Assembly (NCBI GenBank): GCA_046155505.1
Contig: JBJXFK010000332.1
Location: 1-8,891, forward strand
Length of the DNA: 8,891 nt
From: JBJXFK01 sp046155505
GTDB taxonomy: Bacteria; Planctomycetota; Phycisphaerae; UBA1845; Fen-1342
Direction: 5' to 3'
Shown here: positions 5,428-8,891 of the stretch, piece by piece
Numbering within the stretch: position 1 is the first letter of the stretch
How the letters are laid out: every line of letters begins with the position of its first letter
The notes under the pieces: model-generated
Databases searched by the model: none
Told to the model about the DNA's origin: nothing
The model's input: the letters and a program-made list of their open reading frames with translations, nothing else
Made by a program: the position numbers and the translations under genes

Positions 5428-8400
5428 ATGACTGCGAATAACCAACTTTCGAGCCGGATCGCCGACGTCGTCCGTGAGCGCGAGGTCGCGGCAGCAGTAG
5501 CGGCTCAACGGAACCACATCGCCGATTTGCGTGCCGTTGAAGGGCGCGGCGGGCGGTGCAGGCCGGCACCGTTCCTCATGGCCATGCTCGCGATGCTCGG
5601 GCTTTGTGCGTTTGCGCCCACGCCGGCGCGGGCGCAGCCGGTCGAGTGGAATCAACTTGCCCTCACCGGCCCAGCGCCACGGTACGCCCCCGCGATGGCC
5701 TACGACGCAGCTCACGGCGTGACCGTCCTCTTCGGGGGCTTCACAAATGACGAGGGAAGCCTCTTCAGCAGCGAGACTTGGGAATGGAACGGGACCGCTT
5801 GGACTCAGCGGGTGGTTAGTGGTCCCTCAGGGCGGGCATTCCACGCGATGGCCTATGATGCAGCTCGCGGTGTGACCGTGCTTTTTGGAGGCTACAACTC
5901 CCTCGGCGATACTTGGGAATGGAACGGCACTCTCTGGACCCAGCGGGCCGTCAGCGGCCCCAACGCGCGGTACGGTCATGCGATGGTCTATGATGCGGGT
6001 CGCGGCGTGACCGTGCTCTTCGGGGGTTCAGTAAGCGGCATCTTTCAATACGGCGATACTTGGGAATGGAACGGGAACGCCTGGACCCAGCGGGTCGTTA
6101 GCGGCCCCTCGCCGCGTGAGCAACACTCGATGGCCTACGATGCTGCCCGCGGCGTGACCGTCCTCTTCGGGGGTGTCTCAGGTCCTGCCGGCTTTAAAAG
6201 CGATACTTGGGAATGGACCGGGAACGCCTGGAGCCAGCGGTCCGCCAGCGGCCCCGCGCCGCGGGATGGTCACACGATTGTGTACGACGCAGCTCGCGGC
6301 GTGACCGTCCTCTTTGGGGGCTCCCACGACTCCGGCTATAGCGGCGATACTTGGGAATGGAACGGATCCGCCTGGACCCAGCGGGTGGTCAGCGGCCCGT
6401 CGGCGCGGTATCAGCCCGCGATGGCCTATGATGCGGCTCGCGGCGTGACCGTCCTGTTCGGCGGCTACACGGTTCTCGGCGTGAGCGGCGAGACATGGGA
6501 ATTCGGTGTGCCGTGCGCCGAACTGCCATCCGTTACCGCTCAACCCGCTAACCAGACCCTCTTTCCGGAGAGCTTGGCGAGTTTCACGGTCGGCGCGTCG
6601 GGCACTGGTCCGCTTTCCTACCAGTGGCGTCGCGCCGGCGCAAACCTGACGGACAACGGGCACATTGCAGGTGCGACGACTGCGACGCTGACAATCACGA
6701 ATGTCCAGCCAGCGGATGCAGGCGCGTACGACGTCGTAATTACGGACGTCTGCGGTTCGATCGCGAGCACGCCCGCTTCCCTGACGGTTAATCCAGATTG
6801 CAGCCGCCCTCCCTTCACGTCGTTTTACACTTTCGATAGCACATCAGACCCGACCTATGACGGCTTGCGCACGTTTGACGCAGATCCGTCGTACTCCGCT
6901 TCGACCTTCATCGGGTTTTTTCTCAGGAATGGGAACCCGCAGTCGCTGGATTGTGATCTTGCGCCCGACGGCCGGTTCTTCGTGGCGCCCTACGGCGACA
7001 CGATCTATGAGGTCAATCCACTTTCAGGAGCAATCCTAGGAGCGGTGACGGTCGATTGCCCCATCGAAGGACTCGCGGCCGTCAGTGGAGGGCTCATTTA
7101 TGTGTCGCATGAGTGCAGTGGCGGAGTCATTTGGACTGTGAACTTTGACACCGGCCAGTCCAGCCAGCTCGTGGGGGGGTACGGCGAAATTGACGACATC
7201 GACTTCGACGCGGACGGCAATCTGATTGGAAACGACATCAACCAGAGCGGCCGAATCTATCGCATCCCTCTCGATGGATCTCAGCCGGTGCTGATCGATA
7301 CCGTGCCGGTGACATCGATCGGTGGAATGTCGTTCAGTGCTCGTGACTCCGCGTTCTGGTTTGTTTCTGACGAAGGTCGCCCGGGGGGCAAGGACTTGTG
7401 GCGACTGAACTGGTCAAACGGGCAGCCGGCGGGCGAGTTGCAATACGTCAAGGAAATCGGTGCGGGCGGCTACATCGGAATTGCTGTCCGACCGCCGCCT
7501 TTGGACTGCAACGCGAACGGCATCCGCGACGAATGCGAACCCGACTGCGACGGCGACGGAATTCCGGATGATTGCGACCCCGGCTCGTGCTGTCCCAATT
7601 TCCCCGACTGCAACGGCAACGGCCTGCCCGACGAGTGCGAATGCACGGGCGCGCCGATTATTGACGAGCAGCCGGTGACGCAATCCATTTGTCTGCCGCA
7701 CGATCCGCAGTGTTTCCCCGGCAACGCCGTGCTCTGCGTCGAGGCGCAGGAACCGCAGAAGCAATGCTATCGGTGGCAGAAGCAGAATCCGCTTAATCCG
7801 GCCACATTTGATGACTTGCCCGCTAACGACGCGCACTACGACGGCGTTGCGTCGGCGTGCCTCACGATCGTCGGTGTCACGCTGGCAGATGAGGGCGCCT
7901 ACCGCGCGGTCGTGTCCAACGGCTGCGGCACTACACCGAGCGAGAGCGCCACGCTCACGCTCTTCCAATCCGTGTGCATCTTCAATCAGCCGGACGACAT
8001 CGTCAGCGCCTGCGCGGGGTCGTACAACCATGTGCTGGAAGTGGACACGATCGGCGGGGGTGGCTCGGTGACCTACCAATGGTTCAAACGCTCGACCGGC
8101 CAAGCCGACGAACTGATTGGGGGGCAGAGCGGGCAGACGCTCGCTCTCAGCCCGATCCACTCGTCCGACGCCGGCGAATATTACGTTGTGGCCACGTCCG
8201 CGACGTGCAACGTCGCCAGCCGCGCGGCGACGGTGTCGGTTTACTTACTTTGCGGCGATCTGAACGAGGACGGCGCGTGCAACCTGACCGACCTGGCGAA
8301 ATTGCTATCTAATTTCGGCGAGTCGACAGGCATGACGCGACCCGACGGCGATCTCGTTTGCGATGGCGACGTTGATCTCAGCGATCTATCGCGGCTGCTC

Positions 8401-8448
8401 GCACACTTCGGGCAATCGTGTCCGGGGCCGGGGTGTGGTTGTCCGTGA
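5428..8448 (+). CDS. Large secreted multidomain protein: Kelch propeller, Ig, propeller, calcium loops, 2 Ig, dockerin
   Basis: 1006 residues, likely exported and surface-associated or released. Domains in order: an N-terminal extension of about 49 residues; a signal core FLMAMLAMLGLCAFAP with cleavage after ARA-69; six Kelch blades (about 84-360, motif YDAARGVTVLFGG then DTWEWNG..WTQR); an Ig-like domain (366-455, LSYQWRR and DAGAYDV); a second propeller-like region (456-690); calcium loops (693-741, DCNANGIRDECE, DGDGIPDDCD, DCNGNGLPDECE); two Ig-like domains (742-848, 850-941); a two-loop dockerin (942-1003, GDLNEDGACNLTDL and DGDVDLSDLSRLL). It ends in a short cysteine-rich tail (GPGCGCP). 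No catalytic motif is seen, so binding or adhesion is the likely role; its partner is unknown. ATG 5428 is chosen because AGGAGG lies nine bases upstream; ATG 5578 would give a normal-length signal peptide but lacks a ribosome site. Confidence 0.92.
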   Translation: MTANNQLSSRIADVVREREVAAAVAAQRNHIADLRAVEGRGGRCRPAPFLMAMLAMLGLCAFAPTPARAQPVEWNQLALTGPAPRYAPAMAYDAAHGVTVLFGGFTNDEGSLFSSETWEWNGTAWTQRVVSGPSGRAFHAMAYDAARGVTVLFGGYNSLGDTWEWNGTLWTQRAVSGPNARYGHAMVYDAGRGVTVLFGGSVSGIFQYGDTWEWNGNAWTQRVVSGPSPREQHSMAYDAARGVTVLFGGVSGPAGFKSDTWEWTGNAWSQRSASGPAPRDGHTIVYDAARGVTVLFGGSHDSGYSGDTWEWNGSAWTQRVVSGPSARYQPAMAYDAARGVTVLFGGYTVLGVSGETWEFGVPCAELPSVTAQPANQTLFPESLASFTVGASGTGPLSYQWRRAGANLTDNGHIAGATTATLTITNVQPADAGAYDVVITDVCGSIASTPASLTVNPDCSRPPFTSFYTFDSTSDPTYDGLRTFDADPSYSASTFIGFFLRNGNPQSLDCDLAPDGRFFVAPYGDTIYEVNPLSGAILGAVTVDCPIEGLAAVSGGLIYVSHECSGGVIWTVNFDTGQSSQLVGGYGEIDDIDFDADGNLIGNDINQSGRIYRIPLDGSQPVLIDTVPVTSIGGMSFSARDSAFWFVSDEGRPGGKDLWRLNWSNGQPAGELQYVKEIGAGGYIGIAVRPPPLDCNANGIRDECEPDCDGDGIPDDCDPGSCCPNFPDCNGNGLPDECECTGAPIIDEQPVTQSICLPHDPQCFPGNAVLCVEAQEPQKQCYRWQKQNPLNPATFDDLPANDAHYDGVASACLTIVGVTLADEGAYRAVVSNGCGTTPSESATLTLFQSVCIFNQPDDIVSACAGSYNHVLEVDTIGGGGSVTYQWFKRSTGQADELIGGQSGQTLALSPIHSSDAGEYYVVATSATCNVASRAATVSVYLLCGDLNEDGACNLTDLAKLLSNFGESTGMTRPDGDLVCDGDVDLSDLSRLLAHFGQSCPGPGCGCP
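5668..6507 (+). repeat. Six tandem DNA repeats encoding Kelch blades
   Basis: The units are spaced 135, 147, 147, 144 and 144 bp, measured at the ACTTGGGAATGG motif (5776, 5911, 6058, 6205, 6349; variant ACATGGGAATTC at 6493). Each also carries a near-identical GATGGCCTATGATGC-type and CGCGGCGTGACCGT block. DNA-level similarity is high in the conserved blade strands, while the loop between GG and DTWEW varies in length and sequence. Confidence 0.9.
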
Positions 8449-8811
8449 GACGCAATGCGCGTGAGCAACCGAGCCTCGGGGTGGTCGCGAAGGGAGTTCC
8501 TTCAGCCATTGAGGCAATTCCGGTGCGACGACATCCCGTGGCCCGCCGTCGCTACGCCCAAACCGGCGCGCTGGCGTTACCCGTAGAACAACCCGGGCAC
8601 CATCGGCATCGAGAACCGCGACCCACGCGCGACGCGCTTCGAGAAAGTGGAAGCGCTGGTGGAGTTCGCGTCGACGTTGTGGCAGACGGAAATCCGCTGG
8701 ATGTGGGATTGCCGGCTCGTATTTGCCGGCGGCGCTCAGAAGTAACGCGATGTCCGTCGTATCGATCAACATCGGGCCGAAGCCCGTCCACATGACGGCG
8801 TAGTGATCAGG
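8449..8811. other. Intergenic or degraded region after the large secreted-protein gene
   Basis: No intact gene with a start and ribosome site is found. The best coding signal is on the minus strand from ATG 8793: MWTGFGPMLIDTTDIALLL and onward reads well for about 30 codons. It then continues better in another frame (SHIQRISVCHNVDANSTSAS ...) to a TAA at 8577-8579, as if by one frameshift. The plus strand also has GC-rich third positions in a frame from 8587 to a TAA at 8743-8745 (ATRFEKVEALVEFASTLWQT), but an in-frame TAG at 8584 and the lack of a start argue against it. Strand assignment is uncertain. No terminator hairpin with a T-run is seen after 8448. Confidence 0.35.
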
Positions 8812-8891
8812 TCAGTCCCAGCGCCTTGAATGCCGAAGCCTTTGCATCGCCGTAGAAAACTGGATCAACGTGCTCAACGACGTCGGCACTC
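8812..8891 (-). CDS. C-terminal end of an unidentified minus-strand gene (partial, enters from right edge)
   Basis: The last 26-27 codons read SADVVEHVDPVFYGDAKASA, then FKALGLT and TGA at 8814-8812. The composition and codon third positions look coding, and the other two minus frames are poorer. The fragment is too short to assign a family. It has the same orientation as the terminase and the small-gene cluster, so it may belong to the same minus-strand backbone. Confidence 0.55.
   Translation of the reverse strand, partial: VPTSLSTLIQFSTAMQRLRHSRRWD

Noticed and set aside
5668..6507. CRISPR-like array
   Set aside because: The regular spacing reflects Kelch codons inside one open frame. 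The units are 135-147 bp and translate to blade motifs throughout.
7414..8160. Minus-strand open frame of 248 codons
   Set aside because: It is antisense to the calcium-loop and Ig-like domains of the 1006-residue protein, which have clear motifs. There is no ribosome site or recognisable domain.
8418..8795. Plus-strand frames after the large gene, including ATRFEKVEALVEFASTLWQT (ending 8745)
   Set aside because: An in-frame TAG at 8584, the lack of a start or ribosome site, and a competing minus-strand signal prevent a call.
1..8891. tRNA, rRNA or riboswitch genes
   Set aside because: No cloverleaf, rRNA core sequence or known aptamer consensus was recognised by eye on either strand. A covariance-model search would be needed to exclude structured RNAs.

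Overview
The window (about 8.9 kb, GC-rich) most likely comes from a planctomycete. Two large secreted proteins carry the hallmarks of that phylum: C-terminal dockerin-like calcium repeats bounded by cysteines, DCN.NG..DEC-type calcium loops, HAF repeats, Kelch blades of the form YDAARGVTVLFGG...DTWEWNG, and Ig-like domains with YQW / D.G.Y cores. No ribosomal, tRNA or housekeeping gene is present to settle the lineage.

Layout, left to right. (1) 2-1108, minus: the N-terminal 369 residues of a GpA-type phage terminase large subunit, running off the left edge. (2) 1265-1471, plus: a possible small one-helix membrane protein. (3) 1575-2027, minus: a 150-residue coiled-coil protein. (4) 2120-3394, plus: a secreted HAF-repeat protein with a dockerin-like tail. 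(5) 3420-3889: an inverted partial copy of gene (3), then a long palindrome, with no convincing intact gene. (6) 5075-3890, minus: three small genes in a row, each with a strong Shine-Dalgarno; the last encodes a HARE-HTH (winged-helix) protein with a histone-H1-like tail. (7) 5428-8448, plus: a 1006-residue secreted multidomain protein (Kelch propeller, Ig, second propeller, calcium loops, two Ig, dockerin). (8) 8449-8891: possible minus-strand frameshifted remnant and the last codons of a minus-strand gene entering from the right.

The minus-strand genes (terminase, coiled-coil protein, the small-gene cluster, the right-edge gene) look like a mobile or phage-derived backbone. The plus-strand genes are surface or secreted proteins lying between them, as cargo or as host genes next to a decayed prophage. 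The terminase is the only family-level phage marker in view, so the prophage reading is an inference.

The most striking structure is an inverted repeat, 67 of 69 bases identical, at 1929-1997 and 3420-3488. It lies inside the coding sequence of the coiled-coil protein and encloses 1.42 kb holding the HAF gene and the coiled-coil gene's own start codon. The right copy has no start but is open in the same frame. Flipping the enclosed segment would join the start to the other 3' end, so the arrangement is compatible with an invertible C-terminus switch or with an old inverted duplication. No recombinase is visible in the window.
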